Shown piece after piece: positions 41,101 through 48,949 of a DNA stretch of 64,000 nt (positions are counted from its first letter, which is position 1; every line of letters begins with the position of its first letter). The notes under the pieces were generated by a model. It made no database searches. It was not told the DNA's origin and was given only the letters and a program-made list of their open reading frames with translations. Location of the stretch: positions 1,798,001 to 1,862,000 of the forward strand of contig JAYJMM010000111.1 in assembly GCA_037349105.1 (NCBI GenBank), written 5' to 3'. The DNA comes from Limnomonas spitsbergensis (taxonomy: Eukaryota; Chlorophyta; Chlorophyceae; Chlamydomonadales). The position numbers and the translations under genes were made by a program.

Positions 41101-44100
41101 ACTACTGACATTTCGGGGCATCAGAAAGAATAAAGACTCCTCCTCCGCCGAAGCAGGAGGCGTGAGAACCACTCGATCCACAGCAGCTCATCCAAGTTGG
41201 TAGGGTAGCCCGCTCACGACGTTCTGCGGGGCACATTTAACGAAGTGCCAGACGTTTTCCCCGCTCACACCTGGAGCACGGTGAATGAACATTGACAGGA
41301 TTCGAACCGCTGGCCTCAGGGTGGACTGCCAATTAGCGTAGTACCACTGAGCCCCTCGGGCCCTAATAGCCACACGCTTCCTGAGGCCAGGAACCGGCGG
41401 AGGAGGAGGATGACGACTACGATATGCGGAGTATTGCTGACCGTGTGCTATCCCTGCTAGCACCAAACGAAGTTTTAACTGAGTTTGACTGTACTGGCTG
41501 AAAGTGCTGCGCGGACGGAAATTTAAATTATTCTCTGTGATGCGCTATGTTAAATTAAATTTCGTGATGCGCGGCGTAAAATTTAATTAAAATTTCGTCG
41601 CTGCGCAACCGTTCTTTGAATTCTTTATGGGGTGCGCGACGAAAAAATAAATTCTTTTTTGGGGGGTGCGCGGAGTCTAAGTGTTTTTACGGTATCTTGG
41701 ACAATTATTATATGCCAATTGTTTTAGGGTGTGCCCCTCACCGTTAAACGACCTAGGTTCCACGCAGCAAAAAATTGATCTTACGTTTTCGTCACGCAGC
41801 CAAAATAAAATTAAAACGGCCGCGCAGCGGCAAATTTTAATTTACGCCGCGCAGCAAGTAGTTTAATTTAACGTCGCGAATCAGTTAAAAGAATAATTGA
41901 TTTCCATCCGCGCAGCACTTAGATGTAGTACAGTAAAACTCATTTAAAACCCTTTGATGCTAGGAAGAATACCTGACTATCAGTGCCGATTGGTATCCAC
42001 TATGGTCTCAAAACATGAAACCACCAGGGATAAAGTGGCCTTAAAAATGAAAACGGTCGAAGCTGGATAGTCGTAAAAGTCGTATTTTGTGCAAAACAAA
42101 TGTGTTTTACGCGCTTTCTCCTGTAATTCAAAATGCAAGCTATTACGTGCATATATTTGATATGAGCATACTTGTTTAAGGCCCCCTCGGTGGCTGGGGC
42201 CGGCAAAGATCAGCAACTCCTAAGAGCAGCAAAGGCAACAAAAGCAGAGGCAACAGCAGCAAACGCATCAGCAGCAGCAGAAGCCGAAGAATGGCAGGAC
42301 GGGACGAGCAATTGTCAGATGCGAGCAACGATGCGTTTGGATGGGACGATCCCGCAAATGTTTCTTCATGCAAGCGTAAGTTTGCAAAGGAGCTACGCGA
42401 TCTAGCCCATGAGGTGACTGATGCTGCTGAGGCGCCCGCAGCTGCCACTGATCCTCATTCGAATGTTGCGAGGAAGTCGGCCAGCAATCAGAAACAAAGC
42501 ATCCGTGTCTTCGCCTATCTACGCTGCCTTCTGAATATGGCCTCCTTATGAGACAAAACCATTTTAAGTTATTTTCGAGAAACCAAATTCAGGTTAAAAC
42601 AAAAAATCTCCATGCCAATGCTGGATAAAATCAGGCTTCATTCAAGGCCAAAACATGGAACCAAAGCTGTTGAATACCATTTGACACTGACGGTACGGTA
42701 CTCAGCATAGTCGTCATCCTCCTCCTCCGCCGGTTCCTAGCCTCAGGAATCGTGTGGCTGTTGGGGCCCCGAACGATTTTTTTTTGATATCTGCTGTTTT
42801 TAATTCATAGCACGCACCCCCAATATAGTTATTTGGGCACCTGACTGACACTCCGCGCAGCAGCAAATTCTGAATTTTTGTTAGCGCGCAGCCAAGTCCG
42901 CGCAGGCCAATAATTAATTTATTTTGAGCGAAGCCTTTGTGGTTCTCAATATTTGTGGTTGGCAAGTCATCTTCATTTTTGCTGTCTCCATGTAGGTGCT
43001 TCATCTCCGGTCCTCTCTCCACCACTCACAAATGTCAATACTCCGCCTATGACGGCCACTGGCACGGATGACGCGTCACCCCCTCAAGCCCCCCAAAGTA
43101 GCCATCGTGAGGGTAACTCCGGCATGTGGGCAGCCATCGGCGCATCTCTTGGTGGAGTTGCACTCATCTCTGCTTTTGTCGCAACGTACTTCATGTGGTG
43201 GCGACGCCGAGTTTTCAAGGGAGAGGCCGGTATGGTCAATAATCAGATGTATGATATCGCGGTTGAGCAACATGCAACACATCCCAACCCTCGTGATGAT
43301 ATTCGTAACAGTTGGTACAAAGCCAAGACCTACTTCATGCCCTCCCGGCGCTCTTCTACAAGCGGTGACTACGATCTCCACACTTCCACTGGAAGAATGG
43401 CAAAGGATAAATTTGCCTCCTCGACGGGCACCACAATCTCCTCCAACACTTTACAGAGCTCTACAAACACAAACAACCGTTCCTCGTTAAATGTGTCACT
43501 GGCGCCTATTTCGCTACGAGGGAGCTCCTCAAGGTCCACTATAGCATCCACGATTTTATCCGCGCCGACTGTACGAGCGAGCAACTCATCGATTGCAGCA
43601 AAGCTGCGGCTCAAGTTGGCAGAACGTCGGAAGGATTTGTTGGAAATACCCTACGAGGAGTTGACGGGCCCCTTGGGACCAGGAACGCCTCTGCAGTACG
43701 TATGCATGGGAGGCTTTGGAACTATTTACAAGGCTGTATGGAAGGTGAGCATAAGATATGCATGCTTAATTTCATAGGGTCTTAACCTAGCGGATAAGAC
43801 AATTTTGATTGAGGGGGGGCGTCAGTCCATCCCCCCCCATAGTTATGAAGAGTTGTGGGCATGAGTTTGATGACTTGAGTTATTTCATAATGCAGTATTT
43901 TATCGAGGTTCCTAAAAATGGAAGTTGGAAAGAAAGGAGGATGTGCTAGATGTGCCTAGCTCAGGCTATAGCCTGAGGATTAAGCAAGCAATGCAGCATG
44001 GGCCTTCACTATGTACTGGACTGGAAGTAAAAATGGTAAGTGCATGGTTGGCATGATGCATGGGCTTTGCTTGTCTTGGACGACTTATACAAATTTATTG

Positions 44101-47100
44101 ATTTCCTTTTATTTCTACTACTTTGTAGTTTATGGCATGTATTGATTTCCTTTTATGGCATTAGATTTATGGCATTAGATTTATGTCATGTAGTTTATGG
44201 CATTAGATATATGACATGTAGTTTATGGCATTAGATTTATGACATGTAGTTTATGGCATTAGATATATGACGTAGTTTATGGCATTAGATATATGACATG
44301 TACTTTATGGCATTAGATATATGACATGTAGTTTATGGCATGTATTGATTTCCTTTTATTTCTACTACTTTGTAGGAGGTTATGGCATGTACTCAAGGAT
44401 GTTGACACGTCAACATCCTTGAGGGGGAAAGTTGGAATACCTATGTAGAGTATTTACGGCGTATATAGCACTGGCGCATGCAGTATGATGAGCCGGCCAT
44501 ACTCATGATGCATGCATGCAGGACATGAAGGTTGCCGTGAAGAGGATGGAGTCCCTAGACAATGCCAGGGCTCAAGACGACCTGATTCGAGAGGCGGTCA
44601 TCATGGCAAGTTGCAAGCACGATAACATAGCAAAGGTCCATGGTGAGCGATAGTCCATGCAACCAAGCTCACTAGACATGAATACCGGTAGAGAACATGT
44701 AATTTTGTTATAATCTTGGTATTTTTACCATGGCTGGGAATGGATGCCACGGGGCCGTATCTGCACATATTTGGGGGCTTGCCTTGGGCCACAACCCTGG
44801 CTTGTGACTGTCACAGCGTGAGACTGCCCATGGCTTAGACCTGCCCCGATTTGAGCCTGACATGGCTTGACTTGCCCCCAGCTTGACCCTGCCCTACCTT
44901 AGTTGACCCCCTCCAGATTGAAGCCCCCCCAGCTTGGACACACACCCGTTAGGCAAATAAAGTAGACCTAGGCCATGGTCAGTAGGCCATCTAGTATGGA
45001 TGCAATTCTCGTGATGAACCCTAATCAAACAAAGATATGGGATGTTGTTAGTTGGCGACCTAGCGTGGCGATTTCAAACGCTTGGGGATGGTTCCGAGGC
45101 TTGGCAAATTGCAAAGGATCTCCATTTTTAACCTCGGATAAGGTTTACAAGACAAAATTGTAGGGGCTACCACGCACCCTGGTAAAGCCCTTCATCATTA
45201 ACTCCTCCTCCTTTGGGGAACCATAGGTTATTTCCTTCTTTCCTCCTACTTCGCCTAATCGATTGGTAGCCTCTCGGTGTGAAATGCCGTAGCTGGTCGT
45301 GAGGGAAATCGCAAAAGATTACTGAGGTACCGTGGAGTGATTGATCCTCAGTTACAATGACACGGGGAAGAATGCGCGTATCCTGTACGGGAAGGTCTTT
45401 CCCTTGGGATCGCCTACACCTAGGGATTCGTTAACGCGCACGAAGGATTGGAAACCACACGTAGTTCTTACTTCTTACTTCCTCCTCCTCTACCCCATCA
45501 TCTGACGCCATGCAATGCCTAGCAATGTCATCCTCGCTCTTCCTCCTCATCCTCCTCACTCTTCCTTCTTGCTCTTTCTCCTCTGTTTCCTCGCTCTCCC
45601 TCCTTGCTCTACCTCCGGTTCCTCTGTTTCATCCTAGATTTGTTCTTGCCTTTTTCCCACCCAGCAACCCACGGGGCATCTTCTCGCTTGCCTTCAGGCT
45701 CTCGACTCCTGGCTCGCCACCCTCTCCCTCTGACCAAATCTCAGAGCGCATCAGCTCATCATTGGATGACCCCTCATCCCAGTACTTGTCCTCATTTGCT
45801 ATATATAGCTATGTTGTCCTTGTTCTTACCTGCCATCTGCTTTTGCTTCGCGGCATTCCCATGTTCTTGCCCTTGCCCATTGTCACAGAAGGAAGGAAAA
45901 CTGCGCTTATCAGTCACATCCTCGTCTGCTTATGCTCCTGGTCTTATAAGCTGGCCCGCCATGATGCCCTTCGCTCTAATAAGCTCTCTCTTATTCTCAG
46001 CGTTTGCAGCACCAAGCAAGAAGTCGACTTGTGCCTTTGTGTATGGGTTTTGTCTGATGGGTGATCCTTGCATAGTAGTGCCAAGGGTGATCATCTACTA
46101 CATCTACCCCAAGGAAGCGATGGACCCCTGGCTATCTAGAAAAGAAAGAAAGCTACACCCTACTAGGGCATAGAGGTTAGTAAGGTAATAGCGCAGCTTG
46201 GGGCCGTAGCCACATCCTGGCTATCTACCTGTGCCGTTCATTGATGCTTAACTGATGCTTGATTTACATTGTCGAAGGCATCTCTCACGATTCGTCAACG
46301 GGCATCCCATGCATCGTCATGAAGTTCTATGAGATGGGATCTGTCCGCGACGTGTTGGACGAGTCTTCCCCAGATGAGCTGAGCCCGTCTGTAAGGTTGC
46401 GGATGGCGATTGACGTTGCCAAGGGCATGGCGTACCTGCATGGGCGAGGCGTGGAAAGGGTGAGTAATGAGGAATTCAAACTTATATAGGTTTGCACATA
46501 TGTTGGAAGAAGAAGCTTTGTGCTCACTGAGAATAACAGCCGTGAAATGGAGGTGTTGATAATGCTTTCGCTACTAGCAAGCTAGGAAGCCACCCACTTG
46601 GTTACCAATATATGTGATGTTTGGAGGACAAAGGTATTAATGCATTAAATATGCGACCAACAGCTTGATAACTTCAAATATATTATGTCATATCACATTT
46701 CACATGAAGATTTTACTTATGGATGACAACAAATCCATGAGCTTGGCTTATGGAACTTGCAAGCATGGTGAATTTGCCGTAGCTTGCAAGTGAAATATGT
46801 GTTGTTTTAAAAGCATCTTGCAATTTCTATCCTTTCGCTTTTGTCTAGATTATCCATGGCGACCTCAAGCCGGGCAACCTACTTGTGGACGTTGATATGC
46901 GGGTTGTGGTCAGCGACTTCGGGCTGTCAAGTATGAAGGTATGGTGACCACTACCTATCACATTTATGTGTGGCTTCATTCATTGTTGTATGATCAATAA
47001 CATGCTTTGTATGATCAATAACATGCTATGTGGTTGACCGTTGGCGTTATGATGAATATAATTGTTCTCGCTTAACTACATTTCTGTGTGTTGAATGATG

Positions 47101-47711
47101 TTGTAGACGTCCACACGCACCATGGCTGCAAATAGCACTGCTCGGTCCGTCGTGTACTCAGCTCCAGAGCTCCTGGCAGGGATGTTAATGGCTGGTGCCA
47201 CGGCCCCTTCTAGCTGCCGCACCATGGAGGGAGATGTATACTCGTTTGCAATGGTCTTGTTGGAGATTTATACAGGGTATGTGGAAATGGTACACATGCT
47301 TAGCTTCATGTAGATGCGTACATACACACATGATAATGCTACCATGATACGGTTGGACTTTCGTCGCATTCCCTGGCATCATTTATTCGTATTTAATACT
47401 GGTATTGTATGTCTGAAAATGTCTTGTAGGGTTTCTTCCCCCTCGATTTATCCTTTTAATCCCTCCTAATGTTTTTCGTGTGCAGGTGTGTCCCGTTCCT
47501 AGGGGCTAATAAGGATCACGTGCTGACCTTCATTGCCAACTGCCAACGCCCCACTATTCCAACGGTGCCCGCCCCTGGTGTCCGTTGCCTGGTGCCCATG
47601 AACATCGCCCACCTTATCGTGTGTTGTTGGGACCAGGACCCCGCGAGAAGGCCTTCCTTCCAACAATTGGAGGCCGACTTAGAGAGGATTGCATCATCCA
47701 TAAAAGCTTAA
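26087..47711 (+). CDS. Receptor-like TKL protein kinase with modular ectodomain (13 exons)
   Basis: A predicted type I receptor kinase of 1172 residues. Exons: 26087-26195, 32855-32983, 33246-33320, 34766-34894, 37441-38316, 39398-39628, 40091-40522, 42996-43744, 44522-44642, 46278-46459, 46849-46938, 47107-47276, 47486-47711; all phases join (3519 nt). Order: signal peptide (1-22), ShK-like six-Cys module (37-79), CxC-rich module (80-104), Pro-rich linker (105-147), propeller-like repeats (148-439), two unidentified modules (440-660), TM (704-729), basic WWRRR, Ser/Thr-rich juxtamembrane, kinase (about 880-1170). Kinase residues seen: [10 protein letters not shown] loop, K917, E934, HGDLKPGN (D1016), D1034-F-G, APE (1060-1062) and [11 protein letters not shown]. 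By family it would phosphorylate Ser/Thr on cytosolic partners after sensing an extracellular ligand; the ligand is unknown. The link of exon 1 to the rest is the weakest join. Confidence 0.85.
27013..27100 (+). repeat. 30-bp TTTGGCCGTACCGTATCCG repeat
   Basis: Three tandem copies in intron 1 of the receptor kinase gene. Confidence 0.9.
27188..27275 (+). repeat. Copy of the ~90-bp GC-rich element
   Basis: AAACTACGCCCCGCAGGGTT, CAGTGCGGCATGGGCCGAGG and GCGTCCACGCCATTACC match the family described at 33708. Confidence 0.75.
27608..27702 (+). repeat. Two copies of a ~47-bp unit
   Basis: TTTAGCCGCACCGTGGGATC and CACACCGGGGCAATTCGC occur twice in tandem. Confidence 0.85.
28683..29352 (+). repeat. 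12-bp telomere-like AAATCCACCCCT minisatellite
   Basis: About 56 copies of AAATCCACCCCT, with variants TTAATCCACCCC and CCAACCCTAAAT. The last copies read CCAACCCTAAAT, close to the plant-type telomere repeat CCCTAAA. An open frame (Asn-Pro-Pro-Leu) is a by-product of the 12-bp period. Confidence 0.95.
30040..30420 (+). repeat. GTTTTAGGGTTGAGG tract
   Basis: About 20 imperfect copies of a 14-15 bp TTTTAGGGTTGAGGG unit, telomere-like, within the degenerate satellite region. Confidence 0.85.
30664..30955. mobile_element. Foldback MITE of the CGCGCAGC family
   Basis: About 290 bp with imperfect terminal inverted repeats: GTTACCGTAGAACCACATGG on the left, and AATGTACCAGAGAACCACAT on the reverse of the right end. 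Interior AT-rich segments alternate with GCTGCGCG motifs. No coding capacity. Confidence 0.7.
31693..31790 (-). repeat. Copy of the ~90-bp GC-rich element
   Basis: ATGGTAACGCGCGGACGTGG, CCCATGCCGCGCTGCTTCCT and CCCCTGCGGCGCGTAGTT, in the opposite orientation to 27188. Confidence 0.75.
31905..32265 (+). repeat. Duplicated ~60-bp segments plus a partial 90-bp element
   Basis: AATGACCAGGCCATATAGAG with TATCCAGGCAGTATCCATG at 31905 recurs as AATGAGCAGGCCAGATAGAG with TATCCGTGAATTATCCATGG at 32205. Between them, 31993-32052 is a partial copy of the 90-bp element (CAGTGCGGCATGGGCCGCGT). Confidence 0.65.
32303..32560 (+). other. Open stretch of uncertain coding status
   Basis: A plus-strand frame with Ser/Pro-rich sequence ([20 protein letters not shown]) lies 0.3 kb before the ShK exon. 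Splice sites that would keep phase 1-1 were not convincing, so it was left out of the receptor model. It may be an extra, alternative or dead module. Confidence 0.25.
32855..32983 (+). CDS. Receptor kinase, exon 2 (ShK-like domain)
   Basis: Acceptor GTTGCGCAG, donor TTGCG|GTAAGC, phase 1 to 1. Six cysteines in [19 protein letters not shown] and [13 protein letters not shown] fit the ShKT pattern, including the terminal TCGYC. ShKT modules are widespread non-toxin extracellular domains as well as parts of venom peptides. Here the module is a receptor part. Confidence 0.82.
33246..33320 (+). CDS. Receptor kinase, exon 3 (Cys-rich module)
   Basis: Acceptor TCTTTTCAG, donor GGCG|GTGAGA, phase 1 to 1, 25 codons. 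[20 protein letters not shown] has CxxC and CxC spacing like metallothioneins, so metal binding or dense disulphides are possible. Confidence 0.75.
33545..33625 (-). repeat. Copy of the ~90-bp GC-rich element
   Basis: GACGGTGCGGATGTGGCTTT, GAGCTGCGCTGTTCCCGCAC and CCCCTAGGGGGGCGGG; diverged member. Confidence 0.65.
33708..33790 (+). repeat. ~90-bp GC-rich dispersed element (reference copy)
   Basis: AAACTATGCCCCGCAGGGGC, GTGAGGGTTAAGGAATCAGC, GCAGCATGGGCCTAGGCCGC and GTCCGCACCGTTTCCAT. CCCCGCAGGGG and GGCCTAGGCC are internal palindromes, and the 5' side is often preceded by AAGAAAGAAA. Eleven copies are seen in the window: 12208 (-), 27188 (+), 31693 (-), 31993 (+), 33545 (-), 33708 (+), 33990 (-), 34928 (-), 36838 (-), 43968 (+, weak) and 46135 (+). 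Nature unknown. Confidence 0.8.
33990..34078 (-). repeat. Copy of the ~90-bp GC-rich element
   Basis: Near-perfect inverse of the copy at 33708, 200 bp away: GCGGACGCGGCCTAGGCCCA, GCTTCCTTAACCCTCACGCC, CCTGCGGGGCGTAGTTTTCT and TTCTTTCTT. The pair could form a large hairpin in the pre-mRNA. Confidence 0.85.
34230..34261. other. Near-perfect 32-bp palindrome
   Basis: TTGGCTGTGCGTAATA followed at once by TATTATGCACAGCCAA: 16-bp arms, one mismatch, no spacer. In intron 3 of the receptor kinase gene. Confidence 0.85.
34766..34894 (+). CDS. Receptor kinase, exon 4 (Pro-rich linker)
   Basis: Acceptor TTGCCAG, donor CAAG|GTATGT, phase 1 to 1. Encodes [20 protein letters not shown] and further PPx repeats, the pattern of hydroxyproline-rich cell-wall proteins of green algae and plants. 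Confidence 0.85.
34928..35045 (-). repeat. Diverged ~90-bp element with insertion
   Basis: AGCCGTAGCCTCAGCCCATG, CCACACCGTTTCCTTAA and CGTAGTTCTCTT with about 30 bp of telomere-like sequence inserted. Confidence 0.6.
35050..36097. mobile_element. Nonautonomous hAT-like DNA transposon with intact 8-bp TSD
   Basis: Element 35058-36089 (1032 bp) flanked by the perfect 8-bp duplication CTCTGAAC (35050-35057 and 36090-36097). Ends are CAGGGAAGTCAC and, reversed, CAGGGTAGTCAC: 11 of 12 match, in the CAGGG style of hAT elements. Both subterminal regions are rich in CGGCCGA/TTCGGCCG motifs, likely transposase-binding sites. The interior has only short open frames and no recognised transposase, so it would need a helper. 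It sits in intron 4 of the receptor kinase gene. Confidence 0.85.
36170..36790. mobile_element. Composite foldback element of the CGCGCAGC family
   Basis: Two inverted AT-rich arms carrying GTCCGCGCAGC motifs flank a central block (CCGCCGGTTCC, GGCCTCAGGAAACGTGTGGC, TGTTGGGGCCCCGAAACGTC). Outer ends TACCGTAAATCGACATA and, reversed, ATCGTAGATTGACATAG are inverted repeats. Confidence 0.65.
36838..36935 (-). repeat. Copy of the ~90-bp GC-rich element
   Basis: GGTAATGGTGCGGATGTGTC, GAGCTGCGTTGTGCCCTGAA and GGGGGCGTAATTTTCTTTCT. Confidence 0.7.
37109..37345 (-). mobile_element. SINE-like body, type 2
   Basis: On the minus strand: TGTTCATTTCATATTGTGCT, CCAGGCATGAACGGGGGAAA, TGCCCCGCAGAATGTCGTGA and GCGGGCTATC. 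Homologous and collinear with 41105-41290, where a tRNA-like head is attached. Here the head appears to be missing. Confidence 0.6.
37441..38316 (+). CDS. Receptor kinase, exon 5 (propeller-like repeats)
   Basis: Acceptor GGCTTGCAG, donor TTCGG|GTAATT, phase 1 to 1, 292 codons. Five repeats of about 55-60 residues align by a core such as [29 protein letters not shown] or [20 protein letters not shown], followed by a SNNYQ/SNYQ turn. This is a beta-propeller or FG-GAP/tectonin-like array, probably glycosylated (NYT, NLT, NFS). Reading on past 38316 stays open for some codons, but only this donor keeps phase. Confidence 0.85.
38665..39036 (+). repeat. 31-bp repeat rich in TGACGT
   Basis: About 12 copies of CCTCCTGATGAAAGTGTGAC followed by GTGATATC in intron 5. 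Most copies contain GTGTGACGTGA, a CRE/ASF-1-like core. Confidence 0.93.
39398..39628 (+). CDS. Receptor kinase, exon 6 (Cys-containing module)
   Basis: Acceptor TTATCGCAG, donor AGAG|GTAGGG, phase 1 to 1, 77 codons. [20 protein letters not shown], then [20 protein letters not shown] and GGCLYTR. The cysteines and ACVAFN resemble PAN/apple-type folds, but the family is not certain. Confidence 0.75.
39745..39952 (+). repeat. 35-bp GTTTAGGGTATAGGGCTAAG repeat
   Basis: Six copies, each followed by TCTCTACGATTAAGA, in intron 6; telomere-like in part. Confidence 0.93.
40091..40522 (+). CDS. Receptor kinase, exon 7 (unidentified ectodomain module)
   Basis: Acceptor ATTCTCACAG, donor CTTG|GTGAGT, phase 1 to 1, 144 codons. 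Rich in Tyr, Trp and Ser ([40 protein letters not shown]), like a secreted beta-rich domain. No family recognised. Confidence 0.8.
40820..41045. mobile_element. CGCGCAGC-family arm
   Basis: ACCGTAGATCCACTTTGACT, GGGGTGCGCGGACATGGCTG, CGCGCTAATATTAATTCC and GCGTCAGTCAGGTGCCCA. Same order as 30664 and the reverse of 42780-42950. Confidence 0.7.
41100..41400 (-). mobile_element. tRNA-like SINE, type 2, with head
   Basis: Minus strand: A-box-like GGCTCAGTGGTACTACGC, then TAATTGGCAGTCCACCCTGA, B-box GGTTCGAATCC, then a body shared with 37109-37345. The A-box and inter-box sequence align with the type 1 SINE at 4366-4620, so both heads come from one tRNA-like ancestor. The T arm does not pair well, which excludes a functional tRNA. 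Confidence 0.7.
41470..41935. mobile_element. Foldback MITE, CGCGCAGC family (best hairpin)
   Basis: Arms of about 200 bp are inverted: the left starts TGAGTTTGACTGTACTGGCT then AAGTGCTGCGCGGACGGAAA; the reversed right end reads TGAGTTTTACTGTACTACAT then AAGTGCTGCGCGGATGGAAA. The loop is 50-60 bp. Flanks read TTTTAAC and TTTAAAAC, so the target duplication may be TA or TTAA. Confidence 0.8.
42690..42955. mobile_element. CGCGCAGC-family half element
   Basis: A central block (CCGCCGGTTCCTAGCCTCAG, GGCTGTTGGGGCCCCGAA) followed by one arm (TAGCACGCACCCCCAATATA, GACACTCCGCGCAGCAGC, AGCGAAGCCTTTGTGGTTCT). The matching left arm is absent. It ends about 40 bp before the acceptor of exon 8. Confidence 0.7.
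42996..43744 (+). CDS. Receptor kinase, exon 8 (TM segment to glycine loop)
   Basis: Acceptor CCATGTAG, donor TGGAAG|GTGAGC, phase 1 to 0. Pro/Thr-rich stalk, then [26 protein letters not shown] as the membrane span and RRR as stop-transfer. A long Ser/Thr-rich juxtamembrane follows, then [11 protein letters not shown] and the ATP loop [13 protein letters not shown]. Confidence 0.92.
44090..44378 (+). repeat. 28-bp GTAGTTTATGGCATTAGATA repeat
   Basis: About eight copies of GTAGTTTATGGCATTAGATA with TATGACAT, flanked on both sides by direct copies of GATTTCCTTTTATTTCTACT ACTTTGTAG. Intron 8. Confidence 0.9.
44392..44423. other. Perfect 15-bp inverted repeat
   Basis: CTCAAGGATGTTGAC, 2-nt spacer AC, GTCAACATCCTTGAG. 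A hairpin or cruciform in intron 8, about 100 bp before the exon 9 acceptor. Confidence 0.9.
44522..44642 (+). CDS. Receptor kinase, exon 9 (VAVK and helix C)
   Basis: Acceptor GCATGCAG, donor CATG|GTGAGC, phase 0 to 1. [20 protein letters not shown] then [20 protein letters not shown], giving the catalytic Lys917 and helix-C Glu934. Confidence 0.93.
46135..46222 (+). repeat. Copy of the ~90-bp GC-rich element
   Basis: AAAAGAAAGAAAGCTACACC, AGGTTAGTAAGGTAATAGCG and CAGCTTGGGGCCGTAGCCAC. Confidence 0.65.
46278..46459 (+). CDS. Receptor kinase, exon 10 (hinge)
   Basis: Acceptor TTGTCGAAG, donor AAAGG|GTGAGT, phase 1 to 0. Encodes [20 protein letters not shown] and [19 protein letters not shown]. 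Confidence 0.92.
46849..46938 (+). CDS. Receptor kinase, exon 11 (catalytic and DFG loops)
   Basis: Acceptor TTTTGTCTAG, donor ATGAAG|GTATGG, phase 0 to 0. [20 protein letters not shown] then [13 protein letters not shown] is HGD, so the kinase is non-RD with Gly in that position. Confidence 0.95.
47107..47276 (+). CDS. Receptor kinase, exon 12 (activation loop, APE)
   Basis: Acceptor GATGTTGTAG, donor ACAGG|GTATGT, phase 0 to 2. [20 protein letters not shown] and [18 protein letters not shown] show the APE motif and subdomain IX of the TKL family, with several candidate phospho-Ser/Thr. Confidence 0.94.
47486..47711 (+). CDS. Receptor kinase, exon 13 (C-terminus)
   Basis: Acceptor CGTGTGCAG, phase 2, stop TAA at 47709-47711. 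Ends with [20 protein letters not shown] then [14 protein letters not shown], subdomain XI plus a short tail. Confidence 0.95.
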
Positions 47712-48949
47712 ATACATATGTTTGGTTAGCAATATGTCCCATATCATCAAGCCATTAATTTATGTGATCATAAAAGCTCTTTTAAAAGAGTTGACAATGA
47801 TGATTCCTTACATGACCGTTCGTTATCATGATTTGTGTTAAATATGTAGATAAACAGATCAGGAATTGTGAAATTGATCGTGTAGTATGTCTCGTGGACA
47901 TCAACGGAATAATGTGTGCTTCTTTTTGATCGCCAACTTAACTCGATAATGTTTGCAATATATCTCCATGTCTGTATTTTCACAATTGTTCATTTGTTTC
48001 GTGGGGGCCATGTCCTCGTTTAGTCGAAAACGGGCTAAATTATTCCCATGTGGGTAGTTTATTTGGCAGTTCATTCGTGAAAGTCTTTGGATTTTTTTGT
48101 GTTGGTGTGTTGGTGAAGTGCTTTCGGTAGCAAATCCATTATCAACTTCACTCATGCATATCACCGGCAAATCTATTGGAAATGTCACAACATAGAATAG
48201 TAAATGCCATACGGTGGTTCACTTAGAAAATGTGCCTTAGAGATAGGCACATGCTACTCACGACTGGATTACTGCTTCGTACTAAAAAGCACTTTTTACA
48301 GCAACTACAAAGGTACAAAACGCTGGAAATTAATTACACTACCGTATAATTAGCTAGACAGTTTCAGTCATGCATGGGCTGCTTATACTAGTTAGGCTGA
48401 GCTTGGCTGCTCATCTCGAGGGTATCGATAGCATTATTGCTGACACTGATTTCCGTTGTAACCACAATTCCCGTTACTCAACTGGCGCAATCTATTGTGG
48501 TAGCAACACAGCGATTACGCAGCGAGTGACACCGCTTTTGCTCCCTTGCCCACTGCAACTTGGTGAGGGCTTGCTGGCTAGGTCGGGACTGTAGGAAAAC
48601 TCAAAGTCTAAACTCCGTTGGACCAGATGTTGCACCCGTGCTCCGCCGAGCACTACTGGGCACCAAAGACAACGCTTGACCACGCCTCTAAATCAGAATC
48701 CAGGCGCCGCTTGGCCTAATGTCGCACCCCTGCTCCACGGAGCATTATTGGGCAGCAAAGACAACACTTAGATAATAAATATAAGCAATCAAACACAGTA
48801 CACTTGCTCCGTCGAGCACGGGGCACGCTTGGCGGCTGTGATTACCTACCGACTAAACTCTCCTCACCTTTGCTCTGCTGAGCAGAAGGTGCGGATGACG
48901 GCGCTAATAATATGAAGCTTGCGTTGCTTGACCGCACCAAGCAGTTGGC
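47712..48949. other. Intergenic; four GAGCA hairpin motifs at 48630-48890
   Basis: No gene supported. GTGCTCCGCCGAGCAC, CTGCTCCACGGAGCAT, TTGCTCCGTCGAGCAC and TTGCTCTGCTGAGCAG lie at roughly 70-90 bp spacing, each a short imperfect palindrome. The first two share further flank (GGGCACCAAAGACAACGCTT and GGGCAGCAAAGACAACACTT), so this is a degenerate tandem repeat. Confidence 0.6.

Noticed and set aside
41280..41400. A tRNA gene on the minus strand
   Set aside because: Good B box, but the T stem has mismatches and the body continues into a dispersed repeat.
45510..46173. Two overlapping Ser/Leu/Phe-rich plus-strand ORFs of about 185 codons
   Set aside because: They fall inside intron 9 of the receptor kinase, are T/C-rich low complexity, and the true exons on both sides join in phase without them.
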